Shown: piece by piece, positions 17,771 to 28,456 of the stretch
Position numbering within the stretch: position 1 is the stretch's first letter
Layout of the letters: the number at the start of each line of letters is the position of its first letter
Assembly (NCBI GenBank): GCA_034002745.1
Contig: JAVEZY010000011.1
Span: 11,974-75,973, forward strand
DNA from: JAITWN01 sp034002745
Lineage (GTDB): Bacteria; Pseudomonadota; Gammaproteobacteria; SZUA-140
Direction of reading: 5' to 3'
DNA length: 64,000 nt
Notes under the pieces: model-generated
Databases searched by the model: none
What the model was told of the DNA's origin: nothing
Seen by the model: only the letters and a program-made list of their open reading frames with translations
Program-made: the position numbers and the translations under genes

Positions 17771-19597
17771 ATGCGCATCAGGCACCTTTCATCCCAGCTT
17801 GCCAACCAGATCGCCGCCGGCGAGGTGGTCGAGCGTCCGGCGTCCATCGTCAAGGAACTGCTGGAGAACAGCCTGGATGCCGGCGCGGGCCGGATCGAGG
17901 TGGAAGTCGAGCAGGGCGGCAGCGCGCTCATCCGGGTGCGCGATGACGGCTGCGGCATCCATCGCGATGATCTGGTGCTGGCGCTCGATCGCCATGCCAC
18001 CAGCAAGCTCGAGACCGTGGACGATCTCGCCGCCATCCGCACCCTCGGGTTCCGCGGCGAAGCGTTGCCGAGCATCGCTTCCGTCGCCAGGCTTACGCTC
18101 AGCTCGCGCCAGGCCGACGATGCACATGCCTGGCGGATCGATGCCGATGCAGCCGGCAGCGGCGAACCCGTGCCGGCGGCCCATCCGCCCGGCACCGTGG
18201 TCGAGGTGCGTGATCTGTTCTTCAACATTCCCGCACGGCGCAAGTTCCTGCGTGCCGAGCGCACCGAGTTCGCTTACCTCGAAGAGACTTTTCGACGCAT
18301 TGCGCTGAGTCGCTTCGATGTCGCTTTCCGCCTCAGCCATAATCGGCGCGTGATCTACGATCTGCCGGCGCTCGCCGACAGCGCCGCCGGCATCGAGCGC
18401 ATCGCCGCGCTGTGCGGAGAGACGATCGCGGAGTATGGCCTGGCGCTGGAGCGTGACGCCGGCGGCCTGAGTCTGCGCGGCTGGATCGGCACGCCGGCGA
18501 GTGCCCGTTCGCAGGCCGATACCCAGTACTTCTTCGTCAATGGCCGCGTGGTGCGCGACAAGGTGGTCAGCCACGCGCTGCGCCTGGCCTACCAGGACGT
18601 GCTGCATCACGGTCGTCATCCGGCCTATGTGTTGTATCTGGACATTCCGCCCGCGGAAGTCGACGTCAATGTTCATCCCGGCAAGCATGAAGTGCGTTTC
18701 CGCGAGAGCCGGCTGGTGCACGACTTCCTGGCGCGCACGGTGAAGGCAGCGCTGGCGCACAGCGCGCCCGAGGCGCCGGCGGTACGGCCGGGGTTCGCGC
18801 CGTCTCCCGGCGCACCGGACAGGCCCGGTGGCGGCGGCGCGCCGTCGCGCGACTCCTCCTATCCTGCATGGCAGCCGCGGATGCAGCAGTCGATGCCGCT
18901 GCGCGCCGCTGAAGCTGCGGCCGCGCTCTACGCCCGCACGCCCCTAGTGGATCCGGTCGATGGCAGGCAGGCGTTCGCAGGCGAGGCGCCTGCGCCGCAG
19001 TCCGCGGATGACGAACTGCCGCTGGGCCGCGCCGTCGCGCAGTTGCATGGCGTGTACATTCTGGCTGAGAACCGGCATGGCCTGATCATCGTCGACATGC
19101 ATGCCGCGCACGAGCGCATCGTCTACGAGCGGCTGAAGCTCGGGCGTGAGGGAGAGGGCATTCGGGTGCAGCCGCTGCTGGTGCCGGTGACGCTGCGGCT
19201 CAGCGTGGCCGAGGCGGAGCTGGTGGAAGACAGCCGCGAGTTGCTGGCTGCTCTCGGGCTGGAGGTGGAGCGGCTGGGGGTGGACGGCGCCGTGGTGCGC
19301 GCTGTGCCCGCGCTGTTGTGCGAGGCGGATGCCGAGCGCCTGGTGCGGGACGTCATCGCCGACATCCGCACCTGGGGCGACAGCGACAGGGTGCGCGAAC
19401 GCATCGACGAGACGCTGGCCACCATGGCCTGCCACGGCGCGGTGCGCGCGAATCGCCGGTTGACCCTGGCGGAGATGGATGGCCTGCTGCGCGATATGGA
19501 GCGCACCGAACGCAGCGGCCAGTGCAATCACGGCCGTCCGACCTGGACCCAGCTCGACATGAAGGCGCTGGATACGCTGTTCATGCGGGGGAAGTGA
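17771..19597 (+). CDS. mutL: DNA mismatch repair protein MutL
   Basis: A 608-aa GHKL ATPase linking MutS mismatch recognition to strand incision. The N-terminal ATPase motifs are clear (ENSLDAGA at about 32-39, DDGCGI, TLGFRGEAL), then the transducer domain, a Pro/Gly-rich linker (about 325-385) and the C-terminal dimerisation domain. The latter contains DMHAAHERIVYE, which fits the endonuclease motif DQHA(X)2E(X)4E with Met for Gln, as in Pseudomonas MutL and unlike E. coli. So this MutL probably nicks DNA itself and the host would not need MutH. In most relatives miaA-hfq follows; here they lie 28 kb away. Confidence 0.98.
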   Translation: MRIRHLSSQLANQIAAGEVVERPASIVKELLENSLDAGAGRIEVEVEQGGSALIRVRDDGCGIHRDDLVLALDRHATSKLETVDDLAAIRTLGFRGEALPSIASVARLTLSSRQADDAHAWRIDADAAGSGEPVPAAHPPGTVVEVRDLFFNIPARRKFLRAERTEFAYLEETFRRIALSRFDVAFRLSHNRRVIYDLPALADSAAGIERIAALCGETIAEYGLALERDAGGLSLRGWIGTPASARSQADTQYFFVNGRVVRDKVVSHALRLAYQDVLHHGRHPAYVLYLDIPPAEVDVNVHPGKHEVRFRESRLVHDFLARTVKAALAHSAPEAPAVRPGFAPSPGAPDRPGGGGAPSRDSSYPAWQPRMQQSMPLRAAEAAAALYARTPLVDPVDGRQAFAGEAPAPQSADDELPLGRAVAQLHGVYILAENRHGLIIVDMHAAHERIVYERLKLGREGEGIRVQPLLVPVTLRLSVAEAELVEDSRELLAALGLEVERLGVDGAVVRAVPALLCEADAERLVRDVIADIRTWGDSDRVRERIDETLATMACHGAVRANRRLTLAEMDGLLRDMERTERSGQCNHGRPTWTQLDMKALDTLFMRGK

Positions 19598-19661
19598 AGG
19601 GGAGAGGAAAGAGTAAAGATGGCGCTGCAGGCGCACCTTCACTTTCCACTTTTCTCTGTTC

Positions 19662-20042
19662 TTATATCTGCCGCATCAGGTTCAACCCCAGCCAGGCAAA
19701 CGCCAGGCAGAGCGCGACGTTGAGGAAGATGTTGAGCGCCGCCCGGAACGTCTCGCCCTGGTCGTGCAGCAGCAGGGTTTCCAGAGAAAAGGCGGAGAAG
19801 GTGGTGAAGCCGCCGAGCAGGCCGGTCAGGAAGAGCGCGCGCCACAGCGGCGCCGCCGCGTTGCGCTCGATCAGCAGGGCGTAGAGGAGGCCAACCGCGA
19901 AGGCGCCGATCGCATTGACCAGCAGCGTTCCCCAGGGAAATCCGCGCCCGAGCATACTGTGGGCGCCGATTCCGAGCAGATAGCGGAGCACCGAGCCGGC
20001 GGCGCCGCCTGCGGCAACGGCTGCCAGCAGCGAGATTTTCAT
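19662..20042 (-). CDS. crcB: Fluoride exporter CrcB/Fluc
   Basis: A 126-aa four-helix inner-membrane fluoride channel that works as a dual-topology dimer. The signature GGFTTFSAFSLE (about residues 77-88) and the N-terminal GGAAGSVLRY are present. Its ATG overlaps the end of rarA by four bases, so it is translated off the rarA message. No fluoride riboswitch is expected or seen inside the coding overlap. Confidence 0.96.
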   Translation of the reverse strand: MKISLLAAVAAGGAAGSVLRYLLGIGAHSMLGRGFPWGTLLVNAIGAFAVGLLYALLIERNAAAPLWRALFLTGLLGGFTTFSAFSLETLLLHDQGETFRAALNIFLNVALCLAFAWLGLNLMRQI

Positions 20043-21367
20043 TTCCCTTTCTGTTTCCCTTTGTCTGCCTGTGCGGCATCGAGTTCGCGCAGACGCGCGA
20101 GCTTCTCGCCGATCTTCAGCTCCAGGCCACGCGGCACCGGCCGGTAGTATTCGCGTTTGCCGAGTTCGGGAGGAAAATAATTCTCACCGGCCGCGTAGCC
20201 CTCGGGTTCATCATGCGCGTAGCGATAACCCTTGCCATAGCCGAGGCCGCGCATCAGACGGGTCGGCGCGTTGCGCAGGTGCATGGGCACTTCGAGCGAG
20301 CCGCCGGCGCGGGCATCCTGCATCGCGGCGCCAAACGCCGCATACACCGCGTTGCTCTTTGCGGCGCAGCTCAGGTAGACCACCGCCTGCGCCAGTGCGA
20401 GCTCGCCCTCGGGACTGCCCAGTCGCTCCAGAACCTCCCAGGCATCGCGTGCGATGGTGAGCGCGCGCGGATCGGCATTGCCGATATCCTCGGAAGCCAT
20501 GCGCAGCACGCGCCGGGCAATGTAGAAGGGATCGCAGCCGCCATCGAGCATGCGCGCGAGCCAGTACAGCGCCGCATCCGGCGATGAGCCGCGCACCGCC
20601 TTGTGGAGCGCGGAAATCTGGTCATGAAAGATCTCGCCGCCCTTGTCGAAGCGCCGCGTGCCGCCAGCGAGCACTTCATCGAGCAGTTCCTCGCTCACCT
20701 CGCGCCGACCGTCCGCCTCGGGGGCCAGCTCGGCCACGATTTCCAGCAGGTTGAGCGCGCGTCGCGCGTCGCCGTCGGCGACGCGGGCCAGCATGTCGCG
20801 CAGATCCCCGGGCATGTCCAGATTCAGCGCTCCCAGGCCACGCTCGCGATCTTCCAGCGCGCGATCGATCACCTGCCGCAGTGCATGCTGGTCCAGCGAC
20901 TTCAGTACGTACACGCGGGCGCGTGACAGCAGTGCATTGTTGAGTTCGAACGACGGGTTCTCGGTGGTGGCGCCGATGAAGGTGAACGCGCCTTCTTCGA
21001 TGTGGTGGAGGAAGGCGTCCTGCTGGGCCTTGTTGAAGCGGTGGACTTCATCGATGAAAAGCACGGTGGCACGGCCCCCGCTATCGCGCTCGCGACGGGC
21101 GGCATCGATGGCGGCGCGAATGTCCTTCACGCCGGAGAATACCGCCGACAGCGCGATGAACTGCGCATCGACGCCACGCGCCATCAGGCGTGCAAGGGTG
21201 GTCTTGCCGGTGCCGGGCGGACCCCACAGGACGAGCGAATGCAGCCGTCCGGCCTCGATGGCGCGTCGCAGCGGCTTGCCCGCTCCGAGGATGTGGTCCT
21301 GGCCGATATATTCGCCGATATGCGTCGGACGCATGCGGTCGGCGAGCGGGCGCAGATCCTCGTTCAT
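20039..21367 (-). CDS. rarA: Replication-associated recombination ATPase RarA (MgsA)
   Basis: A 442-aa AAA+ protein of the clamp-loader clade that acts at stalled forks. Walker A is GPPGTGKTT (about residues 49-57), Walker B FIDEVHRF (about 104-111), and the sensor TTENPSFE follows. The C-terminal MgsA domain ends with a basic tail (ADKGKQKGK). It is the middle gene of lolA-rarA-crcB, 13 bases after lolA. Confidence 0.97.
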   Translation of the reverse strand: MNEDLRPLADRMRPTHIGEYIGQDHILGAGKPLRRAIEAGRLHSLVLWGPPGTGKTTLARLMARGVDAQFIALSAVFSGVKDIRAAIDAARRERDSGGRATVLFIDEVHRFNKAQQDAFLHHIEEGAFTFIGATTENPSFELNNALLSRARVYVLKSLDQHALRQVIDRALEDRERGLGALNLDMPGDLRDMLARVADGDARRALNLLEIVAELAPEADGRREVSEELLDEVLAGGTRRFDKGGEIFHDQISALHKAVRGSSPDAALYWLARMLDGGCDPFYIARRVLRMASEDIGNADPRALTIARDAWEVLERLGSPEGELALAQAVVYLSCAAKSNAVYAAFGAAMQDARAGGSLEVPMHLRNAPTRLMRGLGYGKGYRYAHDEPEGYAAGENYFPPELGKREYYRPVPRGLELKIGEKLARLRELDAAQADKGKQKGK

Positions 21368-21380
21368 GTCCGGGATCTGC

Positions 21381-22004
21381 TCAGTCCTCGCCGATCACGT
21401 CCACGCCGGGCGGCGGCGTGAAACGGAACAGGCCGGGATCGAGGGCGAGGTTGCGTTCCAGCTCGTGAAAGCGGATGCGGACCGAATGTTCCAGGGAATC
21501 GACGATCTCCATCGCCGCCAGATCCCCGGCCTCGAAGCCGAGGAACACGCGGCTGAAGGTGGTCTGCTCGCCGAGGGGCTCGAGCATCACCCAGTCGAGA
21601 CCATCCTTGGGGCCGGCGTCGAGGATCGAGAAAAGATTGCCCAGCGGTTCCAGCGTACTGAGCAGGACGGCGGGGGTATTGCCCACGGTAGCGTCGAGAC
21701 GGGAGCGCGTGACCTGCTCCAGGTCGGGTTCGTAGACCCACAGCGTCTCGCCGTCGGTGACGATGAGCTGCTCGAAAGGGGCTTCGTAGCTCCAACGGAA
21801 CTTGCCGGGGCGATGGATGTGGAGGCGGCCGCGGGTTTCCTGCAACACCTGTCCATCACGCACGATGCGCTGCTCGAAGTCTGTCTGCAGCGAGTGCAGT
21901 CCCGCGAAGAAGTTGTCGAGCGCCTGCGTCGCGGACGCCGCTGCCGCCTGTCCGCTCCACAGCAGGAGGGCGAACAGGGCCATACCGCATTTGATTCGCG
22001 CCAT
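21381..22004 (-). CDS. lolA: Outer-membrane lipoprotein carrier LolA
   Basis: A 207-aa periplasmic chaperone that takes lipoproteins from LolCDE to LolB. A signal peptide ends near residue 22 (QAAA). The lipid-binding half-barrel features typical of the family are seen: LQTDFEQRIV, GRLHIHRPGKFRW and DGETLWVYEPDLEQV. I start at the ATG at 22004, one base after the ftsK stop codon, so it is probably translationally coupled to ftsK. Confidence 0.96.
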   Translation of the reverse strand: MARIKCGMALFALLLWSGQAAAASATQALDNFFAGLHSLQTDFEQRIVRDGQVLQETRGRLHIHRPGKFRWSYEAPFEQLIVTDGETLWVYEPDLEQVTRSRLDATVGNTPAVLLSTLEPLGNLFSILDAGPKDGLDWVMLEPLGEQTTFSRVFLGFEAGDLAAMEIVDSLEHSVRIRFHELERNLALDPGLFRFTPPPGVDVIGED

Positions 22005-22005
22005 G

Positions 22006-24324
<2,319 letters not shown>

Positions 24325-24402
24325 TTCCGCCACGGCTGTCCGCCGGACTGCCGCATTATGCCATATCCGCCGTCGTGTTACGTGCCGCTTTAGACAAGGA
24401 CT

Positions 24403-24431
24403 AAACAGCCTGGGGAATACCGTACTATAAT
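24403..24431 (+). promoter_or_regulatory. Putative trxB promoter
   Basis: A consensus -10 hexamer TATAAT lies at 24426-24431, 39 bases before the trxB ATG. The position expected for -35 (24403-24408, AAACAG) is poor, so this may be an activator-dependent or extended promoter. Confidence 0.4.
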
Positions 24432-24469
24432 GCGCGATCATCGGTTCATTGCGCGGAGCGTCCTTTCTC

Positions 24470-25429
24470 ATGAGCGAAGAGATCCACAGCCGGGTGCTGA
24501 TCCTCGGTTCGGGGCCGGCCGGCTACACGGCGGCAGTCTATGCAGCCCGGGCCAATCTGCGGCCGACGCTGGTCACCGGCCTGCAACAGGGCGGGCAGCT
24601 GACGACCACCACCGAGGTGGACAACTGGCCGGGTGATCCGGATGGGGTGCAGGGACCCGAACTCATGGATCGCATGCGCCGTCATGCGGAGCGTTTCGAG
24701 ACCCGGCTGATCTTCGATCACATTCATACCGCCGAACTGGGACAGCGGCCGTTCCGCCTGATCGGCGACCAGGGCGCCTACACCTGCGACGCGCTCATCA
24801 TCGCCACCGGTGCTTCCGCCAAGTACCTGGGGCTGCCTTCCGAGGAAGCCTTCATGGGCAAGGGCGTGTCGGCCTGCGCCACCTGCGACGGCTTCTTCTA
24901 CCGCAACCGCAAGGTGGCGGTGATCGGCGGCGGCAATACTGCGGTCGAGGAGGCCCTCTATCTGTCGAACATCGCGTCCGAGGTCCACGTGGTGCATCGC
25001 CGCGACCGCTTCCGCTCCGAGAAGATCCTGTCCGACAAGCTGATGGAGAAGGCCGAACACGGCAACGTTCGCCTGCACTGGAACTCGGTCCTCGAGGAGG
25101 TGCTCGGTGACGATGCCGGCGTGACTGGCATGCGCATCCGCAGCGTGCAGGACGACAGCAGCAACGAAGTGGATGTGCACGGGGTGTTCATCGCCATCGG
25201 TCATCAGCCCAATACCGGGCTGTTCGAAGGCCAGCTCGAAATGCGCAACGGTTACGTCATGGTACAGAGCGGCATCAGCGGAAACGCAACCGCCACCAGT
25301 ATTCCCGGTGTTTTCGCCGCCGGCGACGTCGCCGACCAGGTGTATCGCCAGGCGGTCACCTCCGCCGGCAGCGGCTGCATGGCGGCGCTGGATGCCGAGC
25401 GCTATCTCGAAGGTCTTGAACAGGGCTGA
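24470..25429 (+). CDS. trxB: Thioredoxin reductase
   Basis: A 319-aa cytosolic FAD/NADPH oxidoreductase that reduces thioredoxin. The FAD-binding LGSGPAGYTAA is near residue 12, the redox-active CATC is at about 138-141 inside the NADPH domain GGGNTAVEEAL, and the C-terminal FAD motif FAAGDVAD is present. The ATG at 24470 matches homologues; a TTG 21 bases upstream is in frame but unlikely. It is followed at 91 bases by a GNAT-like gene and the aat-bpt-infA run. Confidence 0.98.
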   Translation: MSEEIHSRVLILGSGPAGYTAAVYAARANLRPTLVTGLQQGGQLTTTTEVDNWPGDPDGVQGPELMDRMRRHAERFETRLIFDHIHTAELGQRPFRLIGDQGAYTCDALIIATGASAKYLGLPSEEAFMGKGVSACATCDGFFYRNRKVAVIGGGNTAVEEALYLSNIASEVHVVHRRDRFRSEKILSDKLMEKAEHGNVRLHWNSVLEEVLGDDAGVTGMRIRSVQDDSSNEVDVHGVFIAIGHQPNTGLFEGQLEMRNGYVMVQSGISGNATATSIPGVFAAGDVADQVYRQAVTSAGSGCMAALDAERYLEGLEQG

Positions 25430-25520
25430 ACCAGAGGTGTCCCGTGGTCCGGCGCCGGGCAGCGGGACAGCGGTTGCGGTCGGCGGTGCGGAGGCGGGAG
25501 CGGAGCGGTGCGCGACTGAT

Positions 25521-26663
25521 ATGCGGATCGAATGCCATGCCGATATCGATGCGCTCGATCCCGCGCAGTGGGATGCGCTTGCCGGTCCGCAGCCTTTCCT
25601 CAGTCACGCGTTCTTCTCCGCACTGGCGCGCCATGGCGCCATCGGCGGAGACAGCGGCTGGCAGCCTCGCTTTCTCGTCCTTGTCGGCGAGGACGGGCGC
25701 TGGCGAGGCGCGCTGCCTGCATTCCTCAAGCATCATTCCTTCGGCGAGTTCGTCTTCGACTGGGATTGGGCCGAAGCCTACCGGCGCCATGGTCTGCGCT
25801 ACTATCCCAAGCTGGTGGTCGGTGTTCCCTATACGCCGGTGACCGGGCCTCGTCTGCTGCTGGCTCCGGGCGCCGGGGATGCCGGGCGCGCCGCCCTGGT
25901 CGATGCGGCGCTCGAGCTGGCGCAGGACTGCGAGGCTTCCTCGCTGCACTGGCTGTTCACCGACGAGACCGATACTGCGCTGCTTCGCCAGCGGGGCATG
26001 ATGGTTCGTGACGGCTGCCAGTTTCACTGGCGCAACCGCGGCTACCGCGATTTCGACGATTTCCTGGATACGCTTTCTTCCCGCTACCGCAAGCAGGTAC
26101 GGGCGGAGCGCCGCTCGGTGCGCGAGCAGGGGCTTGCGGTCGAACTCATGTCCGGTGCTTCCGCGGCGCCCGCTCTCTGGGACGAGTTTCATCGCTTCTA
26201 TCTCTCCACCTTCGAGCGCAAGGGCAACTTCGCGCCGCTGCCCGCGGCGTTCTTCCGCGATGTCGGCGAGGCGCTCGGCGAGCGGATCGTGCTGATTCTC
26301 GCCCGCCGCGGCGGCCGCTGCATCGGCGGCGCCTTCTTCTGGCTCGCCGCCGGCACGCTCTATGGCCGGCACTGGGGCGCCATCGAGGAGTGCCCGAACC
26401 TGCATTTCGAACTGTGCTATTACCGCGCGATCGAATACTGCATAGCGCACGGCGTGCAGTGCTTCGAGGGCGGCGCGCAGGGTGAATACAAGCTGCGGCG
26501 GGGATTCGAGCCGGTGGTGACCCGCTCGGCGCACTGGATCGCTCATGACGAGTTCGCGCGCGCCATCTCCCGTTATGTCGACGAGGAGCGCGATGCCGTC
26601 GGCCGCTATGTGGCGCAGGCGCGCGAGCACCTGCCGTTCAGGAGGGCGCATGCCGGCGGCTGA
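25521..26663 (+). CDS. GNAT/FemAB-like acyltransferase (COG3146 type)
   Basis: A 380-aa soluble protein of the DUF482/COG3146 family, which has a GNAT-like fold and is often annotated as a peptidoglycan-biosynthesis protein although its reaction is not established. Family features seen: FLSHAFFSALA near the N-terminus, the YYPKLVVGVPYTPVTG stretch at about 95-110, and the C-terminal CFEGGAQGEYKLRRGFEP. It sits directly before aat, overlapping it by 14 bases, and is a frequent neighbour of aat and bpt, so a link to tRNA-dependent aminoacyl transfer is an inference from context only. Confidence 0.85.
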   Translation: MRIECHADIDALDPAQWDALAGPQPFLSHAFFSALARHGAIGGDSGWQPRFLVLVGEDGRWRGALPAFLKHHSFGEFVFDWDWAEAYRRHGLRYYPKLVVGVPYTPVTGPRLLLAPGAGDAGRAALVDAALELAQDCEASSLHWLFTDETDTALLRQRGMMVRDGCQFHWRNRGYRDFDDFLDTLSSRYRKQVRAERRSVREQGLAVELMSGASAAPALWDEFHRFYLSTFERKGNFAPLPAAFFRDVGEALGERIVLILARRGGRCIGGAFFWLAAGTLYGRHWGAIEECPNLHFELCYYRAIEYCIAHGVQCFEGGAQGEYKLRRGFEPVVTRSAHWIAHDEFARAISRYVDEERDAVGRYVAQAREHLPFRRAHAGG

Positions 26664-27384
26664 ACGACGCTTTCCGGTGCTGCTCGATCCGCATGCCGAA
26701 ACCTGCGAGTTCCCGGATGTTTCGCTGGCGCTGACCGAACCGGCCGGCCTGCTCGCCGTGGGCGGTTCGCTCGCGCCCGATTGTCTGCTGCGCGCCTATC
26801 GCAGCGGGATCTTCCCCTGGTACGAGGAAGGTCAACCGATTCTGTGGTGGTCCCCCGATCCACGCCTGGTGCTGTTTCCCGAGCGCCTGCGAGTGTCCCG
26901 CAGCCTGCGCAAGACGCTGCGCAACGGCGGCTTCGAGGTCGGCTTCGACCGTGATTTCCCCGCCGTCATCCGTGCCTGCGGCGAGCCGCGGGCGCCGGGG
27001 ACGGGTACCTGGATCACCAGGGAGATGATCGCTGCCTACGAGCGGCTGCACCGCCTCGGACACGCTCATTCGGTGGAAGTGTGGCACGAGGGGCGTCTGG
27101 TGGGTGGCCTGTATGGCGTGGCGCTGGGTCGTGTATTCTTCGGGGAGTCGATGTTTCATCGCCGCACCGACGCCTCCAAGGTGGCTTTTGTCGCGCTCGT
27201 CAGCCGGCTGAGCGCAGCGGGGTTCGAGATGATCGATTGTCAGATGGAAACGGCTCACCTGCGCAGTCTTGGCGCCGAAACCCTGCCGCGCGCGGTGTTC
27301 ATCGAAAAGCTCATCGCCTGTGATCTCGATGCGCGCGCGCTCGCCCCGCAGGATCCGCGGCCGGCGGCGGAGGTGGTCGCCTGA
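26650..27384 (+). CDS. aat: Leucyl/phenylalanyl-tRNA-protein transferase
   Basis: A 244-aa enzyme that adds Leu or Phe to proteins starting with Arg or Lys, making them ClpS/ClpAP substrates. The family motifs FPWY (about residue 55), WWSPDPR and VGGLYGVALGRVFFGESMF are all present. The ATG overlaps the upstream gene's end by 14 bases and has GGAGGG five bases before it inside that gene. Its stop overlaps the bpt start (TGATG). Confidence 0.97.
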   Translation: MPAAERRFPVLLDPHAETCEFPDVSLALTEPAGLLAVGGSLAPDCLLRAYRSGIFPWYEEGQPILWWSPDPRLVLFPERLRVSRSLRKTLRNGGFEVGFDRDFPAVIRACGEPRAPGTGTWITREMIAAYERLHRLGHAHSVEVWHEGRLVGGLYGVALGRVFFGESMFHRRTDASKVAFVALVSRLSAAGFEMIDCQMETAHLRSLGAETLPRAVFIEKLIACDLDARALAPQDPRPAAEVVA

Positions 27385-28100
27385 TGTCGAACAACCAGCG
27401 CCAGGTCGTATTCTTTCGCAGTCTGCCCCAGGAGTGCGGATATCTGCCGCGCCGGGAAACGGTCAATGCCGTGCTGGATCCCGAGATCATGCCGGACCCG
27501 GCGCTGTACAGTCGTCTGGTCGGGCTCGGCTTTCGTCGCAGCGGTTCGCGGATCTACCGCCCGAACTGTCCCGGCTGCAGCGCCTGCAGGGCGCTTCGCG
27601 TTCCCGTGTCCGCCTTTCGGGCCGATCGCAGTCAGCGGCGCACCTGGCGCCGTCACCAGCACTGGACCGTCGAGGAAAGAGCGCCCGAGTTCCACGACGA
27701 ACACTACCAGCTCTATCGCCGCTACCTTGGGAGCCGCCATCCCGAGGGCGGCATGGATGATCCCGGTCCCGAGGACTATCTTTCCTTCCTGGTCTGTGAA
27801 GGCATCGATACGCGGTTCGTCGAGTTCAGGGAAGGGGGAAGGTGCGTTGCGGTCGCGGTGACCGATGTGCTCGTCAATGGTCTGTCCGCGGTGTATACCT
27901 TCTACGATCCCGAAATCGAGGGCGGCCCCGGCGTCTTTGCCGTTCTGTCGCAGATCGAGATGGCGCGACGCCTGAACCTGGAATGGCTTTATCTCGGTTA
28001 CTGGATCGAAGAGTGCCGCAAGATGAGCTACAAGATCCGCTACCGGCCGTGCGAACTGTTTGTCGACGGATCATGGGTCGGGGCGGATCGGGTGATATGA
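27384..28100 (+). CDS. bpt: Aspartate/glutamate leucyltransferase
   Basis: A 238-aa aminoacyl-tRNA-protein transferase (ATE family, bacterial Bpt) that leucylates N-terminal Asp or Glu. The N-terminal Cys region (ECGYLPRR) and the CPGCSACRALRVP cysteine cluster at about residues 61-73 are characteristic; the C-terminal part has the catalytic GNAT-like fold (YLGYWIEECRKMSYK). Coupled to aat by TGATG. With aat, clpS and clpA nearby it completes the N-degron toolkit apart from ClpP. Confidence 0.96.
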   Translation: MSNNQRQVVFFRSLPQECGYLPRRETVNAVLDPEIMPDPALYSRLVGLGFRRSGSRIYRPNCPGCSACRALRVPVSAFRADRSQRRTWRRHQHWTVEERAPEFHDEHYQLYRRYLGSRHPEGGMDDPGPEDYLSFLVCEGIDTRFVEFREGGRCVAVAVTDVLVNGLSAVYTFYDPEIEGGPGVFAVLSQIEMARRLNLEWLYLGYWIEECRKMSYKIRYRPCELFVDGSWVGADRVI

Positions 28101-28132
28101 CATTTGCGGTATGCGTGCAGGGCGCGAGAGAG

Positions 28133-28138
28133 TATAAT
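28133..28138 (+). promoter_or_regulatory. -10 box of the infA promoter
   Basis: A perfect TATAAT lies 76 bases before the infA start codon, in the 113-base gap after bpt. No good -35 hexamer is seen 16-18 bases upstream. Confidence 0.45.
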
Positions 28139-28213
28139 CCCCGGGTTCCGTTCGGCGCACGTTCCGGCGCGTTGGCGGACGTGATGATGAACCGTGTCTG
28201 TGAGTGGAGGAGT

Positions 28214-28432
28214 ATGGCGAGAGAAGACCACATCGAAATGGAGGGAGTCGTGATCGAGACCCTTCCGAACACCATGTTTCGCGTCGAGCTCGAGAATGGT
28301 CACAAGGTGACCGCGCATATCTCGGGCAAGATGCGCAAGCACTACATCCGCATTCTCACCGGTGATCGCGTGACGGTACAGCTGACACCGTACGACCTCT
28401 CCAAGGGCAGGATCGTCTTTCGTTCCAAGTGA
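28214..28432 (+). CDS. infA: Translation initiation factor IF-1
   Basis: A 72-aa OB-fold protein that occupies the ribosomal A site during initiation. Sequence is near-canonical: MAREDHIEMEG opening, HISGKMRKHYIRI centre and YDLSKGRIVFR end. GGAGG lies 4 bases before the ATG. It converges on clpA with 24 bases between them. Confidence 0.98.
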   Translation: MAREDHIEMEGVVIETLPNTMFRVELENGHKVTAHISGKMRKHYIRILTGDRVTVQLTPYDLSKGRIVFRSK

Positions 28433-28456
28433 CGCGGACGGCGGACGGACTTCCCG

